Shown: piece after piece, positions 34,019 through 45,833 of the stretch
How the letters are laid out: each line of letters opens with the position of its first letter
Position numbering within the stretch: position 1 is the first letter of the stretch
Source: Siphonodentalium dalli
Lineage: Eukaryota > Mollusca > Scaphopoda > Gadilida > Siphonodentaliidae
DNA length: 64,000 nucleotides
Direction: 5' to 3'
NCBI GenBank assembly: GCA_032622095.1
Contig: CP136064.1
Coordinates: forward strand, 144,289,954 to 144,353,953
Position numbers and translations under genes: made by a program
The notes under the pieces: generated by a model
The model's database searches: none
What the model was told of the DNA's origin: nothing
The model's input: the letters and a program-made list of their open reading frames with translations, nothing else

Positions 34019-35532
34019 ACAATCAGCATCCATCTTACTTCTTCTTAGTCTTACTTGTGTTGATATGTCGTTTGGGACAAGCGTGTCTCCGTATATTTTA
34101 TATGTATCCTATTTATGTTACTTTCACAAAACTAGCACTAGTAGTATTCACATTCAAATTAAACAAAGCGGAATGTATACACAAATAGTACAATCCTTGA
34201 ATTCACGTTGTGACAAGTGAGTAATGTAAACTGGTAAATGTGATCACGATTCACGGTATTCACCGGAAATCTGGCCATTAATTAGAATCAGATAATTTTG
34301 AACAAACGCCCACTAAATCCACGTTGAAAAGACGAAGTCAGAATAATTCCTCACGTCCAAGATGAAGCCTAATTTCATTTCAATTTCAAGGATTTTAATT
34401 TTTGTTTTGAGAATTGTCCCGACCTTGTCCTTCACCTTGTTGGAATAACCGGAAATGTGTTTTGATTTTTTTTCCCGGTCTTCGCTAATGACAACTGTTG
34501 TTAAGCTTTGGAGTTGGAACAGAGACTGCTGAGAATTGATAAATTAGACGCATTTTTGCGATTAAATTCATTCAGTTGATGGCACCTATGATCTAGTTAT
34601 CTTGCCAAGTTAACTTTCAGTTAATCATTCATTGAAACATGAACGGCAATAACAAAGACTCAGAGTTTGAAAATGTCAGTTTCAAACACAAACTTGACCA
34701 ACTTCAAGTCAGACTCAAACAAGTACGTTAATCCAATAAAGCCATTAAAGGTACATGACTCAAACAACGGAAGTCTCAAATCACAGTAAAACTTAAAAGA
34801 AGTGTTTTGGTGACATTTTTCGGTCCGAAACATTATATATGAAGTACAATTTTTTATTTAGATCACTCACCTTCTATGTATATAGTGTTCATCTCATCCT
34901 TTTGTTGTGTGATAATAGGTAATTTGTTGTTGTTGTTAACTACTAACGCCGAGGTGGTGAGTTCTGTATTTGAACTACAAGGCTTAGCAACAACCATGTC
35001 TATGCAACGTCAAATCTGATTGGTTAAGATAGACAATCTGACCAATAGGAAAATCGTTTTTATTGCGCCTTTCATTTAAGAGAGCGCCACTTTACGTTAC
35101 GTTAAGCGCGTGCTCTGATACTATTCTCAGGTAACGTGAACTATATATAGAACACAATAATACAGCTTCATAGGTATACGGATCTCATGCGCGTTACCGT
35201 CATGAAAACTTTCAGATTTCGCTTCGCGAAATCTGATTAAGTTTTCTATAAACTAGTTTTAGTAATACATTGGCGATTTAATTATGCATATATTAAAATA
35301 GTTAAATATTGTTGACATGTTGTTGTTGAAAAAGTATTGAAACTTTTTGGGGAGATAATTTAGACTGTTTTGCCGTGCAAATTGCAATCAACTTCGGCTT
35401 CGCCTTCAATCAAATCATGAAACTAAATGAAAGTTGAAACTGATCTACGATATTTTAGAGTGGATGAATATGATTGTGTTGGTAGGAAAGAAGTTGTTTG
35501 AGTCAGGGTTTGGTGTGGCAGAAGATGTCCAG

Positions 35533-35564
<32 letters not shown>

Positions 35565-36028
35565 AGCGCCTACATCAATAATACATTATACATATGACAA
35601 ATAATTATGGTTTTATTGTTTATTTTGATTTAAATAGTCATGAGACGGTGAGGTACAAGCCCGCTTACATATTTTCTATGATGGCCGGGCCCTTAAAAGT
35701 TTGAGCCCCAAATTGGAGCCCGCGCAGAGAAAACCTAAGTCAGCTATACAATGTAAGCCTACCTGTGGAGTGGATATATTGGACATCCACCCACCCCTAT
35801 GGGCCCTAACTTAGTTTGACTCAAACAATGTTTTCGCAGAAACAGTGAATTTGTCGCCACAAAAATAACCAAATATCTTGGGATGATTTTTTTTCAAAAG
35901 TAGGTTGGTGTGTGGGTGGGGGAGATATCCAAACTTGGATATTTATGGATTTTATTCCCCCACCCCCAGCCTGATTCAGACACAAAAGTGAATTGTTCTC
36001 GCCGTTTCGGGACTATATATATAACTTA
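34019..36028. other. Intergenic; poly-C tract and hairpin only
   Basis: No gene recognised. It holds a perfect hairpin CAGATTTCGC-TTC-GCGAAATCTG near 35212, and a C-run of about 30 (35534-35564), which may be an assembly-sensitive site. Confidence 0.5.
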
Positions 36029-36384
36029 TAAGGCACCAAAAAAACCTGTGTTTAGGGTTTCCCTACAATACTGAGAAAAAGGTGCCTACCCACAACTTTT
36101 TATTGGATGTAGACACAGATAAAAAAAATTTAGTGGAAAGGGCATCGAAGGGTATCTTACCCATTTTCAAACCTATCCTATAAAATTAGAAGTTTTATTA
36201 GTCTCTATGCTCTGAATAATTCAAGAAAACAATATCTAGTATTGAACCTGTCAATTAATCTGAATGGTGAAGCTTTCTATAGTGAATTGCCAATGACCCA
36301 ATTGAATTCAAACAATTCCTACCTACCTACCCTAATTATTTTAGATCATGTAACCCTAAACAGAGGTATTATTTTGTTTGCCTA
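36029..36384. mobile_element. ~355-bp MITE with TAGGC termini
   Basis: The left end AAGGCACCAAAA...GTGTTTAGGGTT mirrors the right end (complement: TAGGCAAACAAAATAA...CTGTTTAGGGTT). The CCTACCTACCCTAATTATTT word also occurs, inverted, near 31055, linking it loosely to the TTAGGCC family. Confidence 0.65.
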
Positions 36385-36413
36385 AAAATAATAGGCAGAA
36401 ATATCTTGGTATG

Positions 36414-36885
36414 TATGGGAGGCCCTTTTCACATTTATTATTTATTTGCACTTAGGCGCAAATATTTTCGCTTAAGCATAAATCATTTTTGCTTAAGCGT
36501 AAATCATTTTCGCTTAAGCGCAAATAGGTGTCTATCAATATAAATACCTAACACTACTTTAATTCCCTCTGATTGTCATAAAAGGTATCTTGGGGTTACT
36601 GGAGATTGCTTCCCTCATATGGTACGGGCCTATATAGACTTGAGTGATGTGCTCAGGCCTGTGCCATTTAAAATTAATTCAGGGGGGATCAATGCATATT
36701 AATTTTTATTTGCGCTTAAGAGCAAATATTATCTATTTGCGCTTAAGTGCAAACGATTTATGCTTAAGCGCAAATATTTGTGCTTAAGCGCAAATGTTGC
36801 GCATAAGCGCAAATGATAGAGGTTATTTGCACTTATGCGCAAATAGCGCGTAAATAAATAATAAATGTGAAAAGGGCCTCCCATA
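36414..36885 (+). mobile_element. TIR element A with subterminal GCGCTTAAGCGC arrays
   Basis: Termini TATGGGAGGCCCTTTTCACA and its complement, flanked by a 6-bp duplication GGTATG (36408-36413 and 36886-36891). Inside each TIR is an array of palindromes built on GCGCTTAAGCGCAAAT, with seven intact CTTAAG cores and a few variants. A ~190-bp unique middle holds no ORF. Element B (39048-39852) is the same family in inverse orientation. The 6-bp duplication is rare among DNA transposons; IS3EU is one superfamily reported with it, but the assignment is open. Confidence 0.85.
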
Positions 36886-36948
36886 GGTATGATGCTTTTG
36901 TCATTTGCAGACTGCTGGGTGGGGGTATGTTGGTATGTGAGGCCAAAT

Positions 36949-37220
36949 TCACATTTAATAATGAATTGCGCTTAAGCAATAGGTGCCATATTACGCTTGA
37001 GCGCAAATAATTACTCTTGAGCGCAAGTAATTACTCTTAAGCACAAATAAAATTTACTCTTACTGCTTAAGCACAAATAATTATATGCTTAAGTGCAATT
37101 GATTATGTTTAAGTCTTAATTAAGCGCATTTACTATGCTTTAGTGCAATCATTGCCCTAAAGTGCAATTAATTGCACTTAAGCGTAATTATTTGCAATTT
37201 AATAAGCTTAAGCGCAATTC
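36949..37220. repeat. Variant CTTAAG palindrome array (AATTGCGCTTAAG type)
   Basis: Six CTTAAG cores in ~250 bp, in units like AATTGCGCTTAAGCGCAATT. Both outer palindromes share ATGAATTGCGCTTAAGC in inverted orientation. This looks like a diverged relative of elements A and B whose outer ends are not clear. Confidence 0.75.
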
Positions 37221-38120
37221 ATGGTTATATATAACTAAACACACCTGGTAGATAAATAGGTTTATCCATAACTCAACCTTAACCTATTGACATATCACCT
37301 CTTGTTTTCATTGACATGATCACTGTGTTGACTCAGTTAGTCAAGTGCATTTATGAGAAAAAAATGTGCAAACCTCAAACTAATTGAAACACAATGTTTC
37401 TTAGCAGGAAAAAGTCTATTAACCAATTATAAACAACATACATAGAATACAAAACTAAATAAACTATTAAAATAAAAAGCAAATAAAAATAGCTTCATAA
37501 AATTCTGCTGTGTCAGTGTGTGGTCACTGGTGTGGTGAGCCATATGAATATATACTAAGTCTACCTCTTTAATTTGTCATCATTTAAATATTAATCTCAA
37601 GCACAAACTTGCATTTAGTTATATGGTGTATGTAAATATAGCCAACGCTACATAAAGTTTTGTTTTGTCGATTTCAATATTTACACTTTGAATAATTTTG
37701 AACCAATTCTTAAGCCCCGTCCTGTGTTAACTTACCTTCGGCAAGCTTCGCAAAATGTGGTCAAATTTCAACATAAATTATGCAAAATTGCCCGAAATGA
37801 CATCTTGCTCGTTATCGGTGATGCGATATTTTGTTGACAATTAGGTACCAAATCCAATTAGTTAAAAGATATGCTCTTCTGTTCTTTAATTCTCCTGTTT
37901 CAATCAATTATTTGCGCACTATTTGAACTTCGAAGCGACGTGCACTCGCTCATGACGTAAGGACTAAGTTAAAAATAGATGCAAGATCTATGCGTCACGT
38001 GATCACGTCGCATTAAGCCTCGCATCAAAAGCCGTTGATAGCCGACTAATTAGGTTACCTTTAGTGGGCGTTACTCGCACCTGAGTTTTACGTTTCGTGA
38101 GATTTAAATCAAGAAGAAGA
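37221..38120. other. Upstream region of the RecQ-like gene
   Basis: No other gene. Near 37985-38035 is an ATCACGTGAC-containing ~42-bp block, inverted relative to 28877-28925. It lies 60-110 bp upstream of the first RecQ-like exon and may be promoter sequence. No TATA box placement could be decided. Confidence 0.4.
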
Positions 38121-38318
38121 ATGGATTTCGTTTTAAAAACAAAGATTTGTCTGTCGTTGTTTAATTTAAGGCATAAGAAATGTGTTCATTTTCTGAAACC
38201 TCGAGAAGTTGATTGCTTGAAAGAAAGTTTGGCGAGAGATGTGATGGATTTTTTGCCGACAGGATACGGCAAATCGATGATTTTCCACCTGCTGCCGTAC
38301 CAACATGGGCTTCACAAA
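38121..38318 (+). pseudogene. RecQ-like exon 1 (Q-motif region and Walker A)
   Basis: Starts at the ATG at 38121 (an upstream in-frame ATG at 38097 is possible). It encodes FLKPREVDCLKESLARDVM and then FLPTGYGKSMIFHLLP. It ends in phase 1 at CACAAAG before the donor GTAAGC (38319), which pairs with the acceptor at 40531-40532. Confidence 0.8.
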
Positions 38319-40532
38319 GGTAAGCTTTTAATATAATTTTTAAACATGTTTACCTGTTTACTTGTACTGCTGTTTCTAATATAATTTATAAATATATAAG
38401 TATTAGTAATGATAAAAACAATAAGATGTGCAAAATAAATTAATTAGTCTAGCTCTATTAATATTATTAACAAAGTTGGGTGATTCTATCATCTATCATC
38501 TATGATCTATGATGATCTATCATCATGGGAAGCTCTTCCCAAAGTTTGGTTTCACTGGGATTATATGGACATTATCATGGGTGGTGTGAATTAATTAACT
38601 GCCCAAAATTTTAATTTGATTGATTACGGGTGGGGTAAATGCTCTGGCCAGCGCCTCCAGGTGAAGTTCTGCCCAAATTTTCAAATTTGATTGCATTATG
38701 GGTGGGGTAAATTCTCCGTCCAGTGCCTCCAGTTGAAGTTATGCCCAATTTTCAATTTGATTAGATTACGGGTGGGGTAAATGCTCTGGCCAGCGCCTCC
38801 AGGTGAAGTTCTGCCCAAATTTTCAAATTTGATTGCATTTATAATATGGGTGGGGTTAATTCTCCGGCCAGTGCCTCTAGGTGAAGTTATACCCAAATTT
38901 TCAATTTGATTGCATTATGGGTGGGGTAAGTCATCTGGGGTATGCAGCACCTAGTACTCTCCAGATAAAGTTACATAAATCTATAATTTAAGTTGATAAT
39001 TATTAGTGCCTTTTAAACTCATTTCAGGTCAACAGCACATATTTTGTTATGGGAGGCCCTTTTCACATTTATTATTTATTTACACTTAAGGCTAAGCGCA
39101 AATATTTGTGCTTAAGCGCAAATAACCTCTATCATTTGTAGTTAAGGGCAAATTATTACGCTTAAGCGCAAATCATTTGCACTTAAGTCCAAATACAAAT
39201 TAATATTCATTGATTCCCCCCTGAATTAATTTTAAATGGCACAGTCCTAAACACATCACGCAAGTGTATATAGATATATGCCCACCATATGAGGGAAGAA
39301 ATCCCCCAGTAACCCCTAGATCCCGTTTATGACCATGGAAATGGTATAGATCTGTGCAGGATATGTCTCATTTATAAAAGATACTAGATCTCTGGCATGG
39401 AGACACACATTCTTGGAGACGGGATGGTGATAATATGAAAATAGGGCTTTTTTCCCTTTTTATGGCCATGGAACTGGTATATATATGTGCAGGAGATGTC
39501 CCTTTAATAAAATATACTAGAGCTCTGGGAGTGAGGCCTCAATTCTTGGTACACAAGGGACAGAGATGCTGATATGCACATGGAAATATGTTTTTTCTTC
39601 AACTTTGAGTATGGGACCATTGGGGCTATTACTATGGGCCCATAATAATATACTATGAGATGGACTCAATCATTCACAATCAGAGGGAAGTAATGGAGTG
39701 TTATGTATTTGCGCTTAAGTGCAAATAAATTGATAGACAGATATTTGCGCTTAAGTGCAAATGATTTATGCTTAAGCGAAATGCTTTTCACTTAAGCGCA
39801 AATATTTGCGCTTAGTGCAAATAAATAATAAATGTGATAAAGGCCTCCCATATTTTGTGACATTACCAGCATCATTTTCATTTTGTGGACCAATTTTCAC
39901 AAATAGTTTCTGGACTGATAATAAACGCTCTTTATTGATGATATAATTTATCGGAGAACTGGAATGGGTGATCAAACTGGGACAGTGGGTGTGGCTTGAA
40001 ATTGAAGTGACAATTCGAATTGATGTTTCATGCACCATGATGCATAATGAAATACAAAATTGATATTTCATGTTCCTGATGCAAACATCTCAGATATATT
40101 CAATTTAATTCTCTGTTATGATGATTTTTAGCATTCAAATTTATGAAGAACATTGTTTATTTAAGCAGTAATTGGCCGTCCCACTTTGATCCACATCTCC
40201 CCATACTTGCCCAGTTCACCCCCCCCCCCCCAAACTTTTAATTTAATTGAGCCTTGTAAAAGTTGTAATATGATAATCAGATGTACAGACACAATTTTTC
40301 CTTGTGTTTGTATATCCAGTCTGTTTGTTACCATAGAGTTTTTCAGCAGAACTTTATCTACAATTACCAAAACCATTGGTTAAATTTATAAATTGTCCCA
40401 GTTCTCCCCGTGATAGCCCATGCCATTCCCCTGGTCAGGTGACCCATATGCACCAGTACCAATTGCCTACATTTTTTCTAAGCTGATAAGGAATAAGGAA
40501 TTATTTTGATTACTCTATTTGAGGGATATCAG
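38319..40532 (+). other. RecQ-like intron 1 with a dimeric minisatellite
   Basis: From ~38600 to ~38940, units of ~65 bp (GGGTGGGGTAAAT...CCTCCAG.TGAAGTT.TGCCCA) repeat about five times. Alternating units (CTCTGGCCAGCG versus CTCCGGCCAGTG) give a ~130-bp dimer. Further on lies TIR element B. The acceptor TATCAG is at 40527-40532. Confidence 0.7.
39048..39852 (-). mobile_element. TIR element B with subterminal GCGCTTAAGCGC arrays
   Basis: Same termini as element A (TATGGGAGGCCCTTTTCACA), flanked by TTTTGT (39042-39047 and 39853-39858). Eight CTTAAG cores lie in the two subterminal arrays. Internal landmarks shared with A (CCCTCTGATTG and AATTAATTTTAAATGGCAC on opposite strands) show it is inverted relative to A. 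It is longer because of an internal ~135-bp tandem duplication (about 39325-39590) with CCATGGAA.TGGTATA and GATACTAGA.CTCTGG. Confidence 0.87.
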
Positions 40533-41194
40533 ACCCATGTGTCATTGTTGTCTCCCATCTCAACTCAATAATAGAGGAGCAGACTGAGAGATTAGGAGAA
40601 GATGCAGTGCGTATGGACATAGATGTAATCCCTGAAGTTTTGGCTGGAAATAAATCTTCAGCTTCATAACTGCTTGGACACCCGGAATGCTTCCTGGACC
40701 AACAATTACTCAGTGCTTTCAAGAGAGAGGAGTGGTAGAGGAGAATGGTTGCTATTGTAATTGATGAAGTACATTGTGTCAGCACTTGGGGGAAAGATTT
40801 TCGGCCAAAGTTTGCCGAACTCTCCATCCTCAGGTCGACATTTCCCAATGCTGCAGTTGTTGGACTGAGTGCCATAATTTCGCCATCGATAGCCAGAGAT
40901 ATTGAGAGGGTGCTCTGTCTCAAAAATGTTAAATTTGTTAAATCCTCAATAGACAGACCTAACATAAAAGTTAGTGTAGACAAAACAACTAGCAGGTCAG
41001 ATTTACACTACACAAATGCTGTATGCGGTATTATAAATCAATTGGCAAGAGAAGGGGAAAATTTCCCTCGGACAGTGGTATATTCCAAATTGGCATGGTG
41101 TAGTCTTGGGTATGCAGAAGCCGTAAAGAGAGATTTATCAATAAAGCCACTTGTGTCCCAATATCATGGGTCATGTACACCAAAGTTAAGGGAA
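40533..41194 (+). pseudogene. RecQ-like exon 2 with two in-frame stops
   Basis: Begins in phase with exon 1 (DPCVIVVSHLNSII). It contains TAA at 40667 (before LLGHPECFLDQQ) and TAG at 40736 (after AFKREEW, before RRMVAIVIDEVHCV). Homology continues in the same frame on both sides of the stops. The exon ends after TPKLRE. The nearest GT (41196) is one base out of phase with exon 3, as if a T had been inserted at the splice site. Confidence 0.8.
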
Positions 41195-41751
41195 TGTAAT
41201 TGCATGTTTTTTCTCTCATTTCTCCGGACCTTACTTGTTTTATAATCAAATTTGAATTAACCTTAACTAATAGTACCACAGCAAGATTTGATCACCTAGA
41301 TGTGCAATCCCCATCTATAATGTAACATGGAACTTTCCAAGAGAAAGTGCAATATTTGCTTATAAGATAACATATTTATTAAAATAATAAAAAAATTAAC
41401 ATTATGAACACCAGTGATCATAATTAAAGGCAAACATGTCCAATACAATTACAGGTAACAAATATACAATTAAAAAAAACAGCAATTGCCATTTTGTAAT
41501 TATATCATTAAAGCTGCATTTTGAACTACATGTAGTAGTGGGAACTGTAGCTAGCATGAGATCAGACAACCTCCTATAAGTATGTTTCAAGAATACAAGA
41601 AACCAGAAAATAGCAAATTTAAATACTGCATTTTATATCATACAAGCACTTAGAAAAACATGGTACTAAGGTAACTAGCCCAATGTATGATTATGTATCG
41701 AGGTGTGACTATATATGCAGCGAGAATTCTAATTAGCTTTATTTCTTCCAG

Positions 41752-41890
41752 GTGCGGGCTGATGTTATATCTGGTATGGCCAGTGATGGCAGTGTAAAGC
41801 TTTTATTTGCCAGTGAAGCCTTCAGTATGGGAACTGATTGCCCTGATATTCGGAGAATAGTCCATGTCGGTGTTCCCACTACAATGGAAA
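41752..41890 (+). pseudogene. RecQ-like exon 3 (motif V)
   Basis: Acceptor TTTCTTCCAG, then VRADVISGMASDGSVK and FASEAFSMGTD. It ends in phase 1 before GTTAGT (41891). 139 nt, undamaged. Confidence 0.85.
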
Positions 41891-42223
41891 GTTAGTATAA
41901 CAACATAATATCATAACTACAATAACTAGAATGCTTTAGAGATATATTATAATAATAACAGTGATGACTGTAATGCTCAAGGTAAATCATTAAAGATCCT
42001 CCATCCAGTGACATACATATGTTAATAGGAGTCCCCTCCCAGTGGGACCATAATAAAAAAAAAAATGGAAATTCTAATGTCTAAACCACCAAAGAATTTT
42101 TGAATATTATCTGCAAATCTTGTTATTTATAACATGTAACATTAATAACATTCTAGTCTTAAGTATAGGCAAAAACTTTTTTCCCATCATGAACTTCTTT
42201 CATTTGTTAATTTTAATTTACAG

Positions 42224-42720
42224 CTTATGTTCAAGAGATTGGTCGAGCAGGCCGAGATGGAAATCCTGCCAAGGCATCAATGTGCTATAAGATGGCTGAT
42301 GTCTCCAGAATTGTTCCTGGAATGACAGATAAAATGAGGGAATACTGCATTTCAGAAGAATGTCGCAGAAAATTTATTTGCCAATATTTTGACTGCGAAT
42401 TCTCCCCTCCCATCTTGCAGCATGATTGCTGTGACAACTGTGCGAAGAAATGTGTCTGTGACATATGCACTCCATTGAATGAGAGCATGGAAATATCATT
42501 TACCCCTTCAAGCAGAGTAACTGTGGCTGTCAAAGAAATGATGTTATCCTATTTTGACCAAGAAAATGAAGAGTTTGGTGCTTTCAGAGCTGGCCTAAGC
42601 ATGGATTCGCCTGTGGATAGTAAAGAAAGTGATAAATCTGGTAATTTTGCATGGATGTCATGTACCATTAGGGGATCAGGGGTTATAAAGCCCCCTCCCC
42701 ACAATTCTGAGGAGTGTTAG
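42224..42720 (+). pseudogene. RecQ-like exon 4 (motif VI and zinc-binding Cys cluster)
   Basis: Acceptor TTTACAG. The exon starts YVQEIGRAGRDG. A RecQ-type zinc site follows: CRRKFICQYF, then CCDNCAKKCVCDIC. The open frame ends at 42720, but a donor-like GTAATT follows AAATCTG near 42640, so the last ~25 codons may be intronic. From 42599 the sequence is part of the tandem duplication. Confidence 0.8.
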
Positions 42721-45700
42721 CCCCCCCCCCCCATTGGGAAAAGTTGTCATTTGACCAATTAAGCTTCTCCGGCACCCAGTAGCCTTAATATCTGGGACCG
42801 TAGCCCCACCCCAAGTCGGGGGGGGGGGGTGATGGCATATTTTTAAATTTTTATTTTCTGTTAATTTTGGTAATATTTATTATAAATTGCCAAATTCTGC
42901 ATGAACAGGGTTTAAAATTGGACAATATATCCCTCTCAAAATGTATATTAACATTTCCTCTTCAATTTAGTAATATTATGGTATATAAGGACATACTGCA
43001 GTTATACAAGATGCATTAGCTAGTAAAATTGAAAAAAAAGCTAAAATTTTTGGCTTTATTTTTAGGATTGACACTAATTTTCAGGATGACTCATATTGGA
43101 AAAATAAACCACTACTGCTCGATATAATCCATTTTTGATTTCAGTAAGGTCTATATTTTGATAAAATACTATAAGAAACGCTGTGTTTCACACATATACA
43201 TATATATAAGAAATATTTGAATTTTACGAAATTTCACGTCTCGCCATGATAAGTTGTTAATTCCATATTTTCTTATTTTCAAATGATAATGACCACATTT
43301 TGGACAGATTTAAAGAAGAAACGCATGGATTCGCCTGTAGATAGTAAAGAAAGTGATAAATCTGGTAATTTTGCATGGATGTCATGTACCATTAGGTGGG
43401 CAGGGGTTCTAAAGCCCCCCTCCCCACAATTCTGAGGAGTGTTAGCCCCCCCCCCCCCCATTGGGAAAAGGTGTCATTTGACCAATTAAGCTTCTCCGGC
43501 ACCCAGTAGCCTTATCTGGGACCGTAGCCCCACCCCAAGTCGGGGGGGGGGTGATGGCATCACCACTAGAGTTACTGTCGTGCAAAACTGTCAAGGCAAC
43601 TTTATTAAACAGGCAGTATGCCCTGCCATCTGGTAACATTTCATGCCTGAAGCTGTGTCTGATGTTGTATCATAATGTTTCGATATTTAAATTGACTTAT
43701 GGTTGCTTTACATTGCTATTAAAATATTTTTTATTTTTATTTTCTGTTAATTTTGGTAATATTTATTATAAATTGCCAAATTCTGCATGAAAAGGGTTTA
43801 AAATTGGACAATATATCCCTCTCAAAATGTCTATTAACATTTCCTCTTCAATTTAGTAATATTATGGTATATAAGGACATACTGCAGTTATACAAGATGC
43901 ATTAGCTAGTAAAATTGAAAAAAAAGCAAAAATTTTTGGCTTTATTTTTAGGATTGACACTAATTTTCAGGATGACTCATATTGGAAAAATAAACCACTA
44001 CTGCTCGATATAATCCATTTTTGATTTCAGTAAGGTCTATATTTTGATAAAATACTATAAGAAACGCTGTGTTTCACACATATACATATATATAAGAAAT
44101 ATTTGAATTTTACGAAATTTCACGTCTCGCCATGATAAGTTGTTAATTCCATATTTTCTTATTTTCAAATGATAATGACCACATTTTGGACAGATTTAAA
44201 GAAGAAACGCATGGATTTGCCTGTCGATAGTAAAGAAAGTGATAAATCTGGTAATTTTGCATGGATGTCATGTACCATTAGGGGGTCAGGGGGTCTAAAG
44301 CCCCCCTCCCCACAATTCTGAGGAGTGTTTATAGCCCCCCCCCCCCCATTGGGAAAAGATGTTATTTGACTAATTAACCTTTTCCGGCACCCAGTAGCCT
44401 TATCTGGGACTGTAGCCCCACCCCAAGTCGGGGAGGGTGATGGCATCACCACTAGAGTTACGGTCGTGCAAAACTGTCATGGCAGCTTTGTTAAACAGAC
44501 AGTATGCCCTGCCATCTGGTAAAATTTCATGCCTGAAGCTGTGTCTGATGTTGTATCATAATGTTTCGATATTTAAATTGACTTATGGTTGCTTTACATT
44601 GCTATTAAAATATTTTTTATTTTCGGTTAATTTTGGTAAATATTTATTATAAATTGCCAAATTCTGCATGAAAAGGGTTTAAAATTGGACAATATATCCC
44701 TCTCAAAAAGTATATTAACATTTCCTCTTCAATTTAGTAATATTATGGTATATAAGGACATACTTCAGTTATACAAGATGCATTAGCTAGTAAAATTGAA
44801 AAAAAAGCAAATTTTTTTGGCTTTATTTTGAGGATTGACACTAATTTTCAGGATGCCTCATATTGGAAAAATAAACGACTACTGCTCGATATAATCCATT
44901 TTTGATTTCAGTAAGGTCTATATTTTGATAAAATACTATAAGAAACGCTGTGTTTCACACATATACATATATATAGGAATCAGGGAGCTAAATGTGTTCC
45001 AGAGTCGGGGAGCGAGTACACCGTGGAATGCTAAAGGTGAAGGTAACTGAAGAATGACCTTCACCTGATACATGCGACACGTTATTAAAGGATGACATCG
45101 CGTTTATTTTAATTGTACATAATATCTAAATAATTTATTAAAGCTGGTGAATGAATGGGGGAACGGATTTTTGTGAGCGGGAAATGTATTTAACTAGCTG
45201 CTGTAGATCTGGGTTTTCCCAGATCAAATTTGGCTGTGGGACAGCCCTGTCGTACACTTGGGGATTTATTTTAAAAAGTAAACACATGACCTATGATTTT
45301 TCTTGATCAACTGGTGTCAATCTAGCTGGGTAAACATCACTGGTATGGCCTGCTGGCTTCAATTCAGTGCATTTGGCCGAAACGTTAACACTGTCGCCTA
45401 TGGGAAACCATTTAGTTCAGTGATTCCTATATAAATATTTGAATTTTACGAAATTTCACGTCTCGCCATGATAAGTTGTTAATTCCATATTTTTTCTTAT
45501 TTTTAAATGATAATGACCACATTTTGGACAGATTTAAAGAAGAAACGGATGGATTCGCCTGTAGATAGTAAAGAAAGTGATAAATCTGGTAATTTTGCAT
45601 GGATGTCATGTACCATTAGGGGGTCAGGGGGCCTAAAGCCCCCTCCCCACAATTCTGAGGAGTGTTAGCCCCCCCCCCCCCCCCCCCCCATTGGGAAAAG

Positions 45701-45833
45701 GTGTCATTTGACCAATTAAGCTTTTCCGGCACCCAGTAGCCTTATCTGGGACCGTAGCCCCACCCCAAGTCGGGAGGGGGGGGGGGGGTGATGGCATCAC
45801 CACTAGAGTTACTGTCGTGCAAAACTGTCATGG
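42599..45833 (+). repeat. Tandem duplication of RecQ-like 3' end (four units)
   Basis: Units start with GCATGGATTCGCCTGT at 42599, 43323, 44209 and (GGATGG variant) 45547. The second-to-third spacing is 886 bp. All share TGTCATGTACCATTAGG, a C-run, CTTCTCCGGCACCCAGTAGC, and GATTCGCCTG at the start of each unit. Unit 1 lacks ~165 bp (CACCACTAGAGTTACTGTCG...) present in units 2 and 3. Unit 3 has a MITE, and unit 4 is truncated. Each unit repeats the last coding ~40 nt of exon 4. Confidence 0.9.
44976..45427. mobile_element. 452-bp MITE in unit 3, empty site in unit 2
   Basis: Ends GGAATCAGGGAGCTAAATG and the complement of GGAATCACTGAACTAAATG, flanked by TATA. In unit 2 the same place reads CATATATATAAGAAATATTTG without the insert, so the boundaries are directly visible. 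Confidence 0.85.

Larger units (their letters stand above)
38121..42720 (+). pseudogene. RecQ-like DNA helicase, four exons, probably inactive
   Basis: Superfamily-2 helicases of this type unwind DNA 3'-5' using ATP. Motifs appear in correct order over four exons: PTGYGKS (I), VVSHLNSIIEEQ (Ia; the usual P is H), IDEVHCV (II), CVSTWGKDFRP (aromatic loop), VGLSAI (III), RTVVYSK (IV), FASEAFSMGTD (V), QEIGRAGRDG (VI) and the RecQ zinc-binding Cys cluster. Exons 1/2 and 3/4 join in matching phase. Two in-frame stops in exon 2 (40667-40669 and 40736-40738) and an out-of-phase donor after exon 2 argue for a pseudogene. No winged-helix or HRDC domain was found. Such short RecQ-like genes are often multi-copy in marine invertebrates, so a functional paralogue probably exists. 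Confidence 0.8.

Noticed and set aside
36414-39852. CRISPR-like array (regular palindromic repeats with spacers)
   Set aside because: The DNA is eukaryotic, spacers are short and unequal, there are no cas genes, and the arrays lie inside TIR elements.
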